In this document: positions 9,158 through 17,767 of the stretch, piece after piece
How positions within the stretch are numbered: position 1 is the first letter of the stretch
Layout: each line of letters opens with the position of its first letter
NCBI GenBank assembly: GCA_016790515.1
Contig: JAEUOY010000126.1
Span: forward strand, 1-42,830
Source of the DNA: Burkholderiaceae bacterium
GTDB lineage: Bacteria > Pseudomonadota > Gammaproteobacteria > Burkholderiales > Burkholderiaceae_C
Direction of reading: 5' to 3'
DNA: 42,830 nt
The notes under the pieces: model-generated
What the model saw: only the letters and a program-made list of their open reading frames with translations
Databases searched by the model: none
Told to the model about the DNA's origin: nothing
Translations under genes and position numbers: made by a program

Positions 9158-11014
9158 TCACAGCTGCCAGCGCAGCGCGACGAAGGCGCCGCGCGGCGGC
9201 TGGTTGTAGCCGACGGCGGTCTGGTAGGTCACGTCGCCCAGGTTCTCGATGCGGCCGAACAGCTGCCCGGCCTTGCTGAACTGCCACTGCGCGGTCAGAT
9301 CGGCCACCGTGTAGGCGGCCAGCGTGATGCTGCCGGCATCGGGCCGGCTGCCGACGTAGCGCAGCGCCAGCCCCAGCCGCCAGCCGGCACCCAGGCCGTG
9401 CGACACCGCGCCGGCCGCCAGCCGCTCGCTGCGGCGCAGCAACTGCTGGCCGGTCGATTCGTCGACCGGATCCTGCAGCGTCAGGCTGGCCGAGACATCG
9501 GTGGCGCCGAACCTGCCGCCGTACGACAGTTCCAGCCCGCGGTTGCACGTGCTGGCCAGGTTGGCGAAGGCATTGGTCACGGTGTCGTACTCGATCTGCT
9601 CGCGCACGCGGGTGTCGAACCAGGTGGCGCGCAGCCGTTGCCCGGTCACTGCCCACTGCAGGCCCAGCTCGCCCGAACGCGCCAGCTCGGGCTGCAGCTT
9701 GTCGTTGCCGTAGAACGGCGCGTACAGGTAGCCCAGCGGCGGTGCGCTGAAGGCGTTGCCGACCCTGGCGATCAGCTTCCAGTCCGGCGCCAGTTGCCAA
9801 CCCCAGCCGAGGCTGCCGGTGGTCTCCGAACCGACGCCGCCGACATCGTCGTGACGAAGGTTCAGCGCCAGATCGTGCGCGCCGGAACGCCACTGAAGGC
9901 CGCCGAACACCGCGTCGACGTTGCGGCCGCGGTCGTAGACGCCGCCGAAGCCGTCGTCGGCTGCGATCGACTGGCGCTGGTGGTCCAGCCCCGCGCTCAG
10001 CGTCCAGGCCGGCGACAGCACCACGCCGTGGGTCCAGTTCAGCCCGCTGACCTCGGTCACGTAGCGGCCGCTGAAGCCGAAGGCGCCGGTCTCGTCGTAG
10101 CGCGCGTCGTCGCGCTGGCTCGACAGCAGCAGCCGGCTGGTCCAGTCGGCGCTGAAGCGGTCGTCCAGGCTCAGGTTGAACAGGTTCTTGGTCGTGCGGC
10201 TGGTCTGCAGGTCGGCCGGCGTGGCGAAGGCGCTGTCGTAGTCCAGCCTGCCGTCGCTGTAGGTCCAGCCGAAGCCCAGCTTGTGGCCCTCGGCCAACGC
10301 ATGGCTCAGGTTGAAGCTGGCGCTGGTGTTGCGGTAGCCGTCGCGGTCGGGGTTGGCCGCCGGCACCTGGGCCGGGTCGAGTGCCGAATAGCCGTCGTCG
10401 CGCACGCCCGAGACGCCCAGCGCCAGCTGCGTCGCCCCCAGCGTGGCCGAGCCCTGTGCCGACAGCTGCAGCAGCCCGCGCGAGCCGCCCTCGATGCGCA
10501 CGCTGGCCTGCGGGCCGCCGTTGCCGCGCCGCGTGAAGACCTGGACCACACCGCCGACCGCGCCGCTGCCGTACAGCGCCGAGACGTTGCCGCGCACGAC
10601 TTCGACGCGCTCGACCTGGTCGAGCATCAGGTGCTCGATGCCGACCTGGCCGGTGGCATCCTGGCGCGCCAGCGGCACGCCGTCGACCAGCACCAGCACC
10701 TGGCGGGTCGGCGCGCCGCGCAGGAACAGCGCGGTCGCGGTGCCGCGCGCGCCGTTGCTGGCGAACTGCACGCCGGCCTCGGCCGCCAGCAGCGCAGGCA
10801 GGTCCAGCGCCTGCGAGCGCTCGATGTCCTCGCGCAGCAGCACGGTGGTGTGCGGCAGCGCGTCGGTCAGCAATTGCGGGCTGCGCGACGCGGTGACGAC
10901 GACGGTCCCGCCGTCGTCGGCGCGCACGGCCAGGTGGGGCGCGCACAGCGCCAGGGCCGCCAGGCACGGTGCCGCGGCGGAACGGGCGCAGAGCGCCGGC
11001 AGGGAGATCGACAT
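9158..11014 (-). CDS. btuB: TonB-dependent vitamin B12 receptor (BtuB-like)
   Basis: An outer-membrane gated porin of 618 residues that takes up corrinoids using TonB energy. A signal peptide covers roughly residues 1-33, followed by TVVVTASR, which resembles the BtuB TonB-box region. The plug domain contains VLVLVDGVPLARQD and VERVEVVRGNVSALYGSGAVGG. The remainder is beta-barrel sequence ending in FVALRWQL, a typical C-terminal insertion signal. The frame is open to 11326, but those codons lie inside the riboswitch, so ATG 11014 with its hydrophobic signal is the real start. Expression should fall when cobalamin binds the leader RNA. Confidence 0.92.
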   Translation of the reverse strand: MSISLPALCARSAAAPCLAALALCAPHLAVRADDGGTVVVTASRSPQLLTDALPHTTVLLREDIERSQALDLPALLAAEAGVQFASNGARGTATALFLRGAPTRQVLVLVDGVPLARQDATGQVGIEHLMLDQVERVEVVRGNVSALYGSGAVGGVVQVFTRRGNGGPQASVRIEGGSRGLLQLSAQGSATLGATQLALGVSGVRDDGYSALDPAQVPAANPDRDGYRNTSASFNLSHALAEGHKLGFGWTYSDGRLDYDSAFATPADLQTSRTTKNLFNLSLDDRFSADWTSRLLLSSQRDDARYDETGAFGFSGRYVTEVSGLNWTHGVVLSPAWTLSAGLDHQRQSIAADDGFGGVYDRGRNVDAVFGGLQWRSGAHDLALNLRHDDVGGVGSETTGSLGWGWQLAPDWKLIARVGNAFSAPPLGYLYAPFYGNDKLQPELARSGELGLQWAVTGQRLRATWFDTRVREQIEYDTVTNAFANLASTCNRGLELSYGGRFGATDVSASLTLQDPVDESTGQQLLRRSERLAAGAVSHGLGAGWRLGLALRYVGSRPDAGSITLAAYTVADLTAQWQFSKAGQLFGRIENLGDVTYQTAVGYNQPPRGAFVALRWQL

Positions 11015-11079
11015 GGTGAACGGGAACCCGGAAACAACGCCTGCCCGCGCTTCCCCGCGCGGAACTGGCCATGCGGCCA

Positions 11080-11095
11080 CCCGCCTTGCGGCGGG
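11080..11095 (-). promoter_or_regulatory. GNRA-capped hairpin between riboswitch aptamer and btuB
   Basis: In the minus-strand RNA, CCCGCC-GCAA-GGCGGG forms a 6-bp G/C stem closed by a GCAA tetraloop. It follows the B12-box end of the aptamer at once and lies about 65 bases before the btuB start. No U-run follows, so it is unlikely to be an intrinsic terminator. It may be the kissing-loop or expression-platform stem. Confidence 0.5.
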
Positions 11096-11097
11096 CA

Positions 11098-11300
11098 ACC
11101 TCCCGTTGGCCGGTATCCGGGCTGGCGGAGACGACCCCTGTGGCCTTCCCGACCGGCCCTGCCGATCAGTGGCGTCAGACACAGGAGCGGTGGCCTCACC
11201 CGTCGAGGCTCGGCCACGTCCGCTTACCGTTGCGGGGGCAGCGCAGGTTGGGTGGCCACCCGTGCGGCGGCGACCTTCCTGCTTCCCGTTTAACCCGGCC
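11098..11300 (-). promoter_or_regulatory. Cobalamin (AdoCbl) riboswitch in the btuB leader
   Basis: Read on the minus strand, the leader has the ordered conserved blocks of the cobalamin riboswitch: GGTTAAACGGGAAGCAGG near 11278-11295, then GCTGCCCCCGCAACGGTAAG, then the core GCCACTG and GGGAAGGC, and finally the B12-box segment CGCCAGCCCGGATACCGGCC at 11109-11128. Order, spacing and position in front of btuB-btuC-btuD agree with control by a B12 coenzyme, probably by blocking translation. The exact ends are approximate. Confidence 0.93.
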
Positions 11301-11419
11301 GTCGCGAGGGGCGGCCGGAGCACCAACAGCGTGCATCCTACCCTACCCCGGCGTCGCGGGATGGCCTGGCCGACCCCGCCACCTACAATCGGCGGTCGAA
11401 CAGGAGGTGGCGCCAGGCC

Positions 11420-11689
11420 ATGTCAAGACCCGAGGATCTCGCCGAGCGCATCGAACGCCTGGTGCTGCGGCACGAGGAACTCAAGCGTACCAACGCGCTG
11501 CTGGCACAGCAGCTGGCCAGCGTCAGCGCCGAGCGCGACAGCCTGCGCTCGCGCCTGGCCGCCGCGCGTGCGCGCATCGACGCGCTGCTCGACCGCCTGC
11601 CGGCCGATCCGGCCGGCTCCGTGCGCGCCGCCGCCGCGGCGGCACCGGCCATGCCGCATTCCGCCAGCCCCGAAGCCGACGCCGCATGA
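11420..11689 (+). CDS. ZapB-like short coiled-coil cell-division protein (TIGR02449-type)
   Basis: An 89-residue protein whose first 65 residues are a continuous amphipathic coiled coil (LAERIERLVLRHEELKRTN and onward), followed by a short Ala/Pro tail. Small coiled-coil proteins of this kind directly precede zapA in many beta- and gammaproteobacteria and resemble ZapB. The start has AGGAGG at 11402-11407, and TACAAT (11384-11389) is a likely -10. The stop overlaps the zapA start as ATGA, so the two are coupled. A direct FtsZ-ring role is inferred from context and shape. Confidence 0.78.
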   Translation: MSRPEDLAERIERLVLRHEELKRTNALLAQQLASVSAERDSLRSRLAAARARIDALLDRLPADPAGSVRAAAAAAPAMPHSASPEADAA

Positions 11690-12000
11690 AGCAGATCGAA
11701 GCCACCATCCTGGGCCAGAGCTACATGCTGGCCTGTCCGCCCGACGGCGAAGCACTGCTGCGCGAGGCGGTGGGCATCGTCGACCGCGAGATGAGCGCGA
11801 TCCGCGACGCCGGCAAGGTCAAGGCCCGCGAGCGCATCGCGGTGCTGACGGCACTGAATCTGGCCTACCAGAAGGCCGAGGCCGCCCGGCAGCCGGCGCC
11901 TGCGGCCCCGGCGCCCGGGCCCGCGGCCGCGGCGCTCGACCTCGATCACCTGATCCGCCGCATCGACGACGCGCTGGGCGACGACGGCCAGCTGCTGTGA
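11686..12000 (+). CDS. zapA: Cell division protein ZapA
   Basis: ZapA is a small cytoplasmic protein that bundles FtsZ filaments at mid-cell. The 104-residue sequence has the family start MKQIEATILGQSYMLACPP and the helix DREMSAIRDAGKVKARERIAVLTALNLAYQ written across residues 33-62. An Ala/Pro linker and a terminal helix of dimerising type follow. It overlaps the preceding coiled-coil gene by ATGA. The 6S RNA gene directly downstream matches the zapA-ssrS order known from E. coli, which supports the assignment. Confidence 0.92.
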   Translation: MKQIEATILGQSYMLACPPDGEALLREAVGIVDREMSAIRDAGKVKARERIAVLTALNLAYQKAEAARQPAPAAPAPGPAAAALDLDHLIRRIDDALGDDGQLL

Positions 12001-12047
12001 GCGCGCGACGTGCGAAATTCAGCGCCCAAGGGGCCGGCCGGCGTGCT

Positions 12048-12053
12048 TAGAAT
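12048..12053 (+). promoter_or_regulatory. -10 box of the 6S RNA promoter
   Basis: TAGAAT lies seven bases before the first base of the 6S closing stem (12060), which fits a sigma-70 transcription start there. No clear -35 hexamer is visible at normal spacing. Confidence 0.55.
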
Positions 12054-12059
12054 GGGTTC

Positions 12060-12238
12060 GTCCGTTGCGTCTCGTGGGCTCTATATTTCCTTGATCCGAT
12101 GCTCATCGAGCCAGGGCTTGGAACATCGCAAGGCAGGTGTGATCGTCTCGCGTCAGATGAACCCGAAGCCTCGCTGACCTTGCCCACCTGATCTCCCAAC
12201 TGGGGTCAGGAATGCGGTCCACGGCTCGCAGCGGACAC
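12060..12238 (+). ncRNA. ssrS: 6S RNA
   Basis: 6S RNA mimics an open promoter and sequesters sigma-70 RNA polymerase in stationary phase. The segment is about 180 bases long and sits directly after zapA, the conserved genomic position. Its ends pair: GTCCGTTGCG (12060-12069) with CGCAGCGGAC (12227-12236), using one G-U pair. A second stem follows inside, CGTGGGC (12073-12079) with GGTCCACG (12216-12223, one G-U). Between these arms lies the long, largely symmetric central region expected for 6S RNA. A TAGAAT -10 box is placed correctly for a start at 12060. No protein is encoded. The 3' end is approximate. Confidence 0.85.
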
Positions 12239-12245
12239 CCCCCAC

Positions 12246-12742
<497 letters not shown>

Positions 12743-12746
<4 letters not shown>

Positions 12747-13561
12747 GCTTTCTCGACCCCACCCTGGTGCTGGAACTGCTGCTGCTGGGCGCCTGCACCG
12801 GGTTCCTGGCCGGGCTGCTGGGCATCGGTGGCGGCATGCTGATGGTGCCGTTCCTGACGGTCATCTTCAGCCACCGCGGCGTCGGCGAAGCGCTGGCAGT
12901 GAAGATGGCGATCGCCACCTCGATGGCGACGATCCTGTTCACCTCGATCTCCAGCGTGCGCGCCCACCACCGGCGCGGCGCGGTTCACTGGGGCCTGGTC
13001 GCCCGCCTGGCGCCGGGCATCGTGCTGGGCGGCCTGCTGGCCGGCGCCGGCGTGTTCTCGGTGCTCAAGGGCACCGCGCTGGCGCTGACGTTCGCCGCCT
13101 TCGTCGGCTTCTCGGCGGTGCAGATGCTGATCGACCGCAAGCCCAAGCCCAGCCGGCAGATGCCCGGCGCGCTGGGCGCCACGGCCGCCGGTGCGACGAT
13201 CGGCTTCCTGTCGGGGCTGGTCGGCGCCGGCGGCGCATTCGTCTCGGTGCCGTTCATGACCTGGTGCAACGTGGCGATGGCCAACGCAGTGGCCACCAGC
13301 GCGGCGCTGGGCTTTCCGATCGCGCTGGCCAACACGCTGGGTTACGTGGTCGCCGGCTGGAACCTGCCGCCGCCGCTGCCAGGCAGCCTGGGCTACCTGA
13401 TGCTGCCGGCGCTGGCGGTGATCGCACTGGCCAGCGTGCTGACCGCGCCGCTGGGCGCCCGCGTCGCGCACACGATCGACGTGAAGAAGCTGAAGAAGGT
13501 GTTCGCCGTGCTGCTGTTCGGCCTCACCGGCTACATGATCTGGCGAGTCATGACCCGCTGA
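12743..13561 (+). CDS. TauE/SafE-family sulfite/anion exporter permease
   Basis: An inner-membrane protein of 272 residues with about eight hydrophobic helices arranged as two repeats. Each repeat contains the glycine-rich TauE signature: GFLAGLLGIGGGMLMVPFL near residue 20 and GFLSGLVGAGGAFVSVPFM near residue 155. Members are proposed to export sulfite, sulfoacetate or other small anions; the substrate here is not determined. Translation is coupled to the EVE-domain gene by ATGA. It converges on the GGDEF gene with only 11 bases between the stops. Confidence 0.86.
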
Positions 13562-13572
13562 CGCACGCCGGC

Positions 13573-14616
13573 TCAGCCGTTGGGCTCGAAGCGGATGGCG
13601 GCCAGCGCCACGGTGTTGCCGCCGCGCCGGCGCGCCTCGGCCAGCGCCGCCGAGCAGGCCGCCACCAGCTCGGCATGGTCGTGCGCGGTGTGCGGGAAGC
13701 TGGCCACGCCCATCGCGACGGTGAAGCCGAGCTCCTCGCCGTCGAGCATCACGATCTGGGTCGCGCACTGCCGGCGCAGACCCTCCATCCGCGCATGGGC
13801 AGTGGCCAGGCCCACCCCCGACAGCAGCACCGCGAAGTGGTCGTCGTCGAGGCGGCACGAGGCGTCCATCGCCCGGGTGTTGCCGCGCAGCAGCCGGCCC
13901 ATCGCCTCGCAGACGCGCTCGCGCGCGCGCTCGCCCAGCGCCCTGACCCGCTCGCTGCCAGGGTCCAGCGCCATGTAGACCAGCGCGAACTCGCGGTGCT
14001 CGCGGTTGGACAGGTCGAGCTCGCGGCGCATCTGGTCGTCGAAATGGGCGCGGCTGTTCAGGCCGCTGGCCTGGTCGCGCAGGCCTTGCTCGGCCAACTC
14101 GCGGCGCAGGCCGTCGTTGGCCTTCTGCTGCTGCTCCAGCTGGTCGAGCGCGACGCGCAGCTGCGAATCTCGCTGGCGCTGTGCCGCGGTGTCCTGCCAG
14201 ACGCTGCAGATCACGCGCCGGGAACCGGCCAGCGCGACGACGCGCAGCACCTGGAACTCGCGCCGGTCGCCGCGCAGCTCGATGCGGTGCTCGCCGGCCA
14301 GCTGGCTGCCCTGGGCCAGCACGGTCTGGTCGGCGGCGCGCAGCAGCGCCGCGGTGGTGGCGTCGAACAGGTCGGCATCGGTGCGCCCCAGCACCTGATC
14401 GAGCGGCCGGCCCAGCAGCGCGACCAGCGCCGCATTGGCCATCAGGTAGCGGCCGTCGTCGGTGTCCTTGACGCCCACAGCCAAACCCTGCTGCTCGGCC
14501 CAGACCAGCAGGGTCTGCGCCAGCGGCGAATCCACCGCCGCCATGCCGCCATGGGCCGGCACGGGCGTGTCGGCACGGACGGTCGCCGGATTGCTGGCAG
14601 TCATGGCAGCGCTCAT
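13573..14616 (-). CDS. PAS-GGDEF protein with degenerate active site (putative c-di-GMP receptor)
   Basis: A 347-residue protein. An N-terminal PAS-like sensor domain (about residues 30-145, with GVKDTDDGRYLMANAALVAL) is followed by a coiled-coil linker and a C-terminal GGDEF-family domain. In a diguanylate cyclase the catalytic loop reads GGDEF or GGEEF; here residues 257-261 are DDDHF, so cyclase activity is unlikely. The inhibitory site RxxD is kept at its normal place (RAMD, 248-251, five residues before the loop). That combination is known from c-di-GMP effectors such as PelD. No signal peptide or membrane helix is seen. The start is ATG 14616; a second ATG is four codons inside. Confidence 0.83.
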   Translation of the reverse strand: MSAAMTASNPATVRADTPVPAHGGMAAVDSPLAQTLLVWAEQQGLAVGVKDTDDGRYLMANAALVALLGRPLDQVLGRTDADLFDATTAALLRAADQTVLAQGSQLAGEHRIELRGDRREFQVLRVVALAGSRRVICSVWQDTAAQRQRDSQLRVALDQLEQQQKANDGLRRELAEQGLRDQASGLNSRAHFDDQMRRELDLSNREHREFALVYMALDPGSERVRALGERARERVCEAMGRLLRGNTRAMDASCRLDDDHFAVLLSGVGLATAHARMEGLRRQCATQIVMLDGEELGFTVAMGVASFPHTAHDHAELVAACSAALAEARRRGGNTVALAAIRFEPNG

Positions 14617-15060
14617 GAAGAGGTGGTGCGGCCTGACGGCGCCGCATTGCAGGATGCTTCGATTCTGGGTATCCGGGCGGCCTCCGGCAAGCTGCGACCC
14701 GGGCCTCCCCCTAAGTAACGATGATACCCAGGGGCCCTGCCGCCGCCGGTCTCGCCGATCGACGGAAATGGCGTCGTTTCCGGGCGCTGTTCGTCGTTGC
14801 CGACGCCACGACCTGCGACCCGCACCCGCACCGGCGGGCGGTCCGGCAGGTCGACCCGAGCCGGCTGGGACCGTGCGAGACGGGCCGCACCATGCACCAG
14901 GATGAGGCGCGCTGGCGCGGCTGGCCGATCGACCGACGGGCAACGATCCGGAACCGACGCAGCCCCGGCAGGGTCCGAGCCTTTGCGCAACGAGAGCCCA
15001 TCCGCGCGATCGGCCCGGAACTTGCGAAAGCCCGCCCCACCGGCACGCTAGGGTCATGAC
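14617..15060. other. Gene-free divergent region between the GGDEF gene and ybiB
   Basis: These 444 bases hold no convincing gene. The short open frames here, for example from 14721, lack ribosome sites and protein-like composition. A segment at 14701-14738 can fold as an interrupted hairpin (GGGCC-T-CCCC with GGGG-CCC) around the AT-rich loop CTAAGTAACGATGATACC. On the minus strand this loop includes TATCAT (14726-14721), a possible -10 for the GGDEF gene. Otherwise I see nothing in it. Confidence 0.5.
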
Positions 15061-16014
15061 ATGGGCATTGCCAACTACATCAAGGAGATCGGCCGCGGCC
15101 ACGAAGGCGCGCGGTCGCTGGACCCCGAGCAGGCCGCCGACCTGATGGGTCAGGTGCTCGACGGCCAGGCCAGCGATCTGGAGGTCGGCGCCTTCGCGCT
15201 GGCGATGCGCATCAAGGGCGAGACCGTCGACGAACTGCTGGGTTTCGCCCAGGCTGCCGAAGCGCGTTGCCAGGCCTTCGACAGCGACCGGCCGGTGGTG
15301 GTGATGCCCAGCTACAACGGTGCGCGCCGCCTGCCCAACCTGGCGCCGCTGCTGGCGATGCGGCTGGCGCAGGAGGGCGCGCGCGTGCTGGTGCACGGCC
15401 AGCCGCATGACCCGGACCGCGTGACCAGCGCCGAGATCTTCCAGGCGCTGGGCCTGCCGCCGGTCGATGGCCCGGCCGGCGTGCACGAGCGCTGGCAGCG
15501 GCGCGTACCGGCCTTCGTGACGACCGGTTCGCTCAGCCCGCCGCTGCAGCGCCTGCTGGACGTGCGCCGGGTGGTCGGCCTGCGCAATTCGGGCCACACG
15601 ATCGCCAAGCTGCTGAAGCCGGTGAACGGCGCGCCAGTGCTGCGGCTGGCCAGCCACACCCACCCCGAGTTCGGCAAGCTGATGGCCCAGTTCAGCGAGC
15701 GCAGTGGCGCCGACCTGATGCTGCTGCGCGGCACCGAGGGCGAGGCGGTGGCCGACCCCCGCCGCTGCCCGAAGATGGACACCTGGCTCGGCGGGCTGTG
15801 GCAGATCGACCTGTCCTGCCAGGCCCAGGAGGGCGTGCTGACCGAACTGCCGCTGCTGCCGCGCCAGATCGACGCCGCGACCGTGGCGGTCTACATCCAG
15901 GGCGTGCTGGCCGGCGAGAAACCCGGCCCGGCGCCGCTGGAGCGCCAGGTCGGCCTGCTGATGCGGGCGCTGGCGCGGCTGGCGTCGCGCAGCCCCAGGG
16001 TGCTGCGCGCCTGA
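15061..16014 (+). CDS. ybiB: YbiB-family nucleic-acid-binding protein (TrpD2 fold)
   Basis: A 317-residue homologue of anthranilate phosphoribosyltransferase-like YbiB. Despite its fold, the E. coli protein binds DNA and RNA non-specifically and is induced by DNA damage. The N-terminal helical domain (MGIANYIKEIGRGHEGARSL) and the Rossmann-like core are recognisable. The glycine-rich GTGGD phosphate loop of true TrpD is replaced by VVMPSYNGARRLPN, arguing against transferase activity. I found no LexA-type operator in front of it, so SOS control seen in E. coli is not evident. It is followed after 44 bases by a flavoprotein gene on the same strand. Confidence 0.84.
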   Translation: MGIANYIKEIGRGHEGARSLDPEQAADLMGQVLDGQASDLEVGAFALAMRIKGETVDELLGFAQAAEARCQAFDSDRPVVVMPSYNGARRLPNLAPLLAMRLAQEGARVLVHGQPHDPDRVTSAEIFQALGLPPVDGPAGVHERWQRRVPAFVTTGSLSPPLQRLLDVRRVVGLRNSGHTIAKLLKPVNGAPVLRLASHTHPEFGKLMAQFSERSGADLMLLRGTEGEAVADPRRCPKMDTWLGGLWQIDLSCQAQEGVLTELPLLPRQIDAATVAVYIQGVLAGEKPGPAPLERQVGLLMRALARLASRSPRVLRA

Positions 16015-16058
16015 ACCGGGCGGCGGGCTTCGAGACACCGCGCCGATAATCGGCGCCG

Positions 16059-17291
16059 ATGCCCGCCGCCGCTGCGCACCCGCTCGATGCCATCGTGCTG
16101 GGCGCCGGGGCGGCCGGGCTGTTCTGCGCCGGCATCGCCGGCCAGCGCGGCCTGAAGGTGCTGGTGATCGATCCGGCGCCGAAGACCGCCGAGAAGATCC
16201 GCATCTCGGGCGGCGGCCGCTGCAACTTCACCAACCGCGGCACGACGCCGGCGCAGTTCCTGTCGGCCAACCCCGACTACTGCCGCTCGGCGCTGGCGCG
16301 CTACACGCCGGCCGACTTCATCGCGCTGGTGCAGCGCCACCGCATCGCCTTCCACGAGAAGCACCGGGGCCAGCTGTTCTGCGATGGCTCGGCCGAGCAG
16401 ATCGTCGAGATGCTGCTGGCCGAATGCGCCGCCGGCGGCGTGACCCGCTGGCAGCCCTGCGCCGTGCACAGGGTGCGCGAGCAGGGCGACGGCTACGAGG
16501 TCGACACCGACCGCGGCCCGGTGCGCGCCGCCACGCTGGTGGTGGCCACCGGCGGCCTGTCGATCCCGAAGATCGGTGCCAGCGACTTCGGCCACCGGCT
16601 GGCGCGCCAGTTCGGGCACAGGATCGTCGAGCCGCGCCCGGCGCTGGTGCCGCTGACCTTCGACACCGCAGCCTGGGCCCCGTTCGCCGGGCTGGCAGGC
16701 ATCTCGCTGGAGGTCGACATCGCCACCGGCAGCGGCCGCGACAGGGGGCAGTTCCGCGAGGACCTGCTGTTCACCCACCGCGGCCTGAGCGGCCCGGCGG
16801 TGCTGCAGATCTCCAGCTACTGGCGCCCGGGCGAGGCGCTGGAGCTGAACCTGATGCCGGGCCGGGACCTGGCCGCGGCGCTGCAGGCCGCCAAAGCGCA
16901 GTCGAAGCGCCAGGCCGGCAATCTGCTGGCCACGCTGCTGCCGCAGCGGCTGGCCGACAGCTGGCTGGCGCTGCAAGGCATTGCCGGCACCAGACCGCTG
17001 CCCGAGCTGCGCGACCGCGAGCTGCGGCGCCTGGCCGATTCGCTGGCGAGCTGGCGCCTGACGCCCGGCGGCACCGAGGGCTGGCGCAAGGCCGAGGTGA
17101 CGATCGGCGGCGTCGACACCCGCGAACTCGATTCGCGCACGATGGCCAGCCGGCGCCAGCGCGGCCTGTTCTTCATCGGCGAGGTGGTCGACGTGACCGG
17201 CTGGCTGGGCGGCTACAACTTCCAGTGGGCCTGGTCCAGCGCAGCGGCCTGCGCCAGTGCGCTGGCGGCGGGGTCGTCCGGCCATCGCTGA
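16059..17291 (+). CDS. NAD(P)/FAD-dependent oxidoreductase of the BaiN/HI0933 family
   Basis: A 410-residue flavoprotein. The FAD-binding Rossmann motif is GAGAAG at residues 15-20, and the family-specific loop RISGGGRCNFTNRG follows at 48-61. Further conserved blocks are VVATGGLSIPKIGASDFG, FTHRGLSGPAVLQIS, VTIGGVDTREL, and the terminal FIGEVVDVTGWLGGYNFQWAWSSA, which closes over the flavin. Members include YhiN and bile-acid reductase BaiN, but the physiological substrate of most is unknown, and nothing next to it points to one. Start ATG 16059 agrees with the family N-terminus. Confidence 0.88.
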   Translation: MPAAAAHPLDAIVLGAGAAGLFCAGIAGQRGLKVLVIDPAPKTAEKIRISGGGRCNFTNRGTTPAQFLSANPDYCRSALARYTPADFIALVQRHRIAFHEKHRGQLFCDGSAEQIVEMLLAECAAGGVTRWQPCAVHRVREQGDGYEVDTDRGPVRAATLVVATGGLSIPKIGASDFGHRLARQFGHRIVEPRPALVPLTFDTAAWAPFAGLAGISLEVDIATGSGRDRGQFREDLLFTHRGLSGPAVLQISSYWRPGEALELNLMPGRDLAAALQAAKAQSKRQAGNLLATLLPQRLADSWLALQGIAGTRPLPELRDRELRRLADSLASWRLTPGGTEGWRKAEVTIGGVDTRELDSRTMASRRQRGLFFIGEVVDVTGWLGGYNFQWAWSSAAACASALAAGSSGHR

Positions 17292-17316
17292 CGGCCATCG
17301 CAAGCCAGGCGGGTTC

Positions 17317-17346
17317 TTGGCAACCCGTGACTTTTCACAGTAGAAT
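17317..17346 (+). promoter_or_regulatory. Sigma-70 promoter of rpsU
   Basis: TTGGCA (17317-17322) and TAGAAT (17341-17346) are separated by 18 bases. Transcription from about 17353 would give a leader of roughly 120 bases before rpsU. The leader contains a small hairpin CCCTG-TGAAG-CAGGG (17408-17422), and the ribosome site AAGGA is at 17460-17464. Whether the leader regulates S21 synthesis is not known. Confidence 0.7.
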
Positions 17347-17475
17347 GCCTGCTTTGCTGGCAAACCGCGCGTCGATTCCCCGGCCGGGCATGTCCGGAGT
17401 GTCCAGGCCCTGTGAAGCAGGGTGGGCCGAGCCAGGAACACCGAGCGCACGACAAACCCAAGGATCCACTGTTTA

Positions 17476-17688
17476 ATGACCACGATTCGCGTCAAGGAAA
17501 ACGAACCGTTCGACGTTGCACTGCGCCGCTTCAAGCGCACGATCGAGAAGCTGGGCCTGCTGACCGACCTGCGCGCCCGCGAGTTCTACGAGAAGCCCAC
17601 CGCCGAGCGCAAGCGCAAGAAGGCCGCCGCCGTCAAGCGCCACTACAAGCGCGTGCGCAGCATGCAGCTGCCGAAGAAGCTGTACTGA
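17476..17688 (+). CDS. rpsU: 30S ribosomal protein S21
   Basis: The small basic ribosomal protein bS21, 70 residues, located near the anti-Shine-Dalgarno end of 16S rRNA and important for translation initiation. The start [21 protein letters not shown], the [24 protein letters not shown] stretch (residues 37-60) and the LPKKLY end are all diagnostic. It has its own promoter and leader upstream and an intrinsic terminator downstream. yqeY follows, but the dnaG and rpoD genes that often complete this cluster do not. Confidence 0.97.
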
Positions 17689-17710
17689 CGCGGCTTCGTC
17701 ACTTGACTCG

Positions 17711-17744
17711 AACGCCCGCGCGGGACGCCGCTGCGGGCGTTTTG
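17711..17744 (+). terminator. Intrinsic terminator/attenuator between rpsU and yqeY
   Basis: ACGCCCGC (17712-17719) pairs with GCGGGCGT (17733-17740), followed by a short T-run at 17740-17743. It lies 24 bases before yqeY, so it may only partly end transcription and keep S21 mRNA more abundant than yqeY. Confidence 0.7.
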
Positions 17745-17767
17745 CATTGCCCGACCCGAAGGAACCC

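Noticed and set aside
8930-11293. A 787-codon plus-strand frame opposite btuB and the riboswitch
   Set aside because: A shadow of btuB, with low-complexity composition and running through the structured leader.
11015-11326. An upstream extension of btuB by 104 codons
   Set aside because: These codons lie in the cobalamin riboswitch, and the extension would remove the signal peptide from the N-terminus.
14721-15059. Short plus-strand frames in the gene-free region before ybiB
   Set aside because: No ribosome site, Arg-rich shadow-like composition, and three overlapping frames of equal quality.
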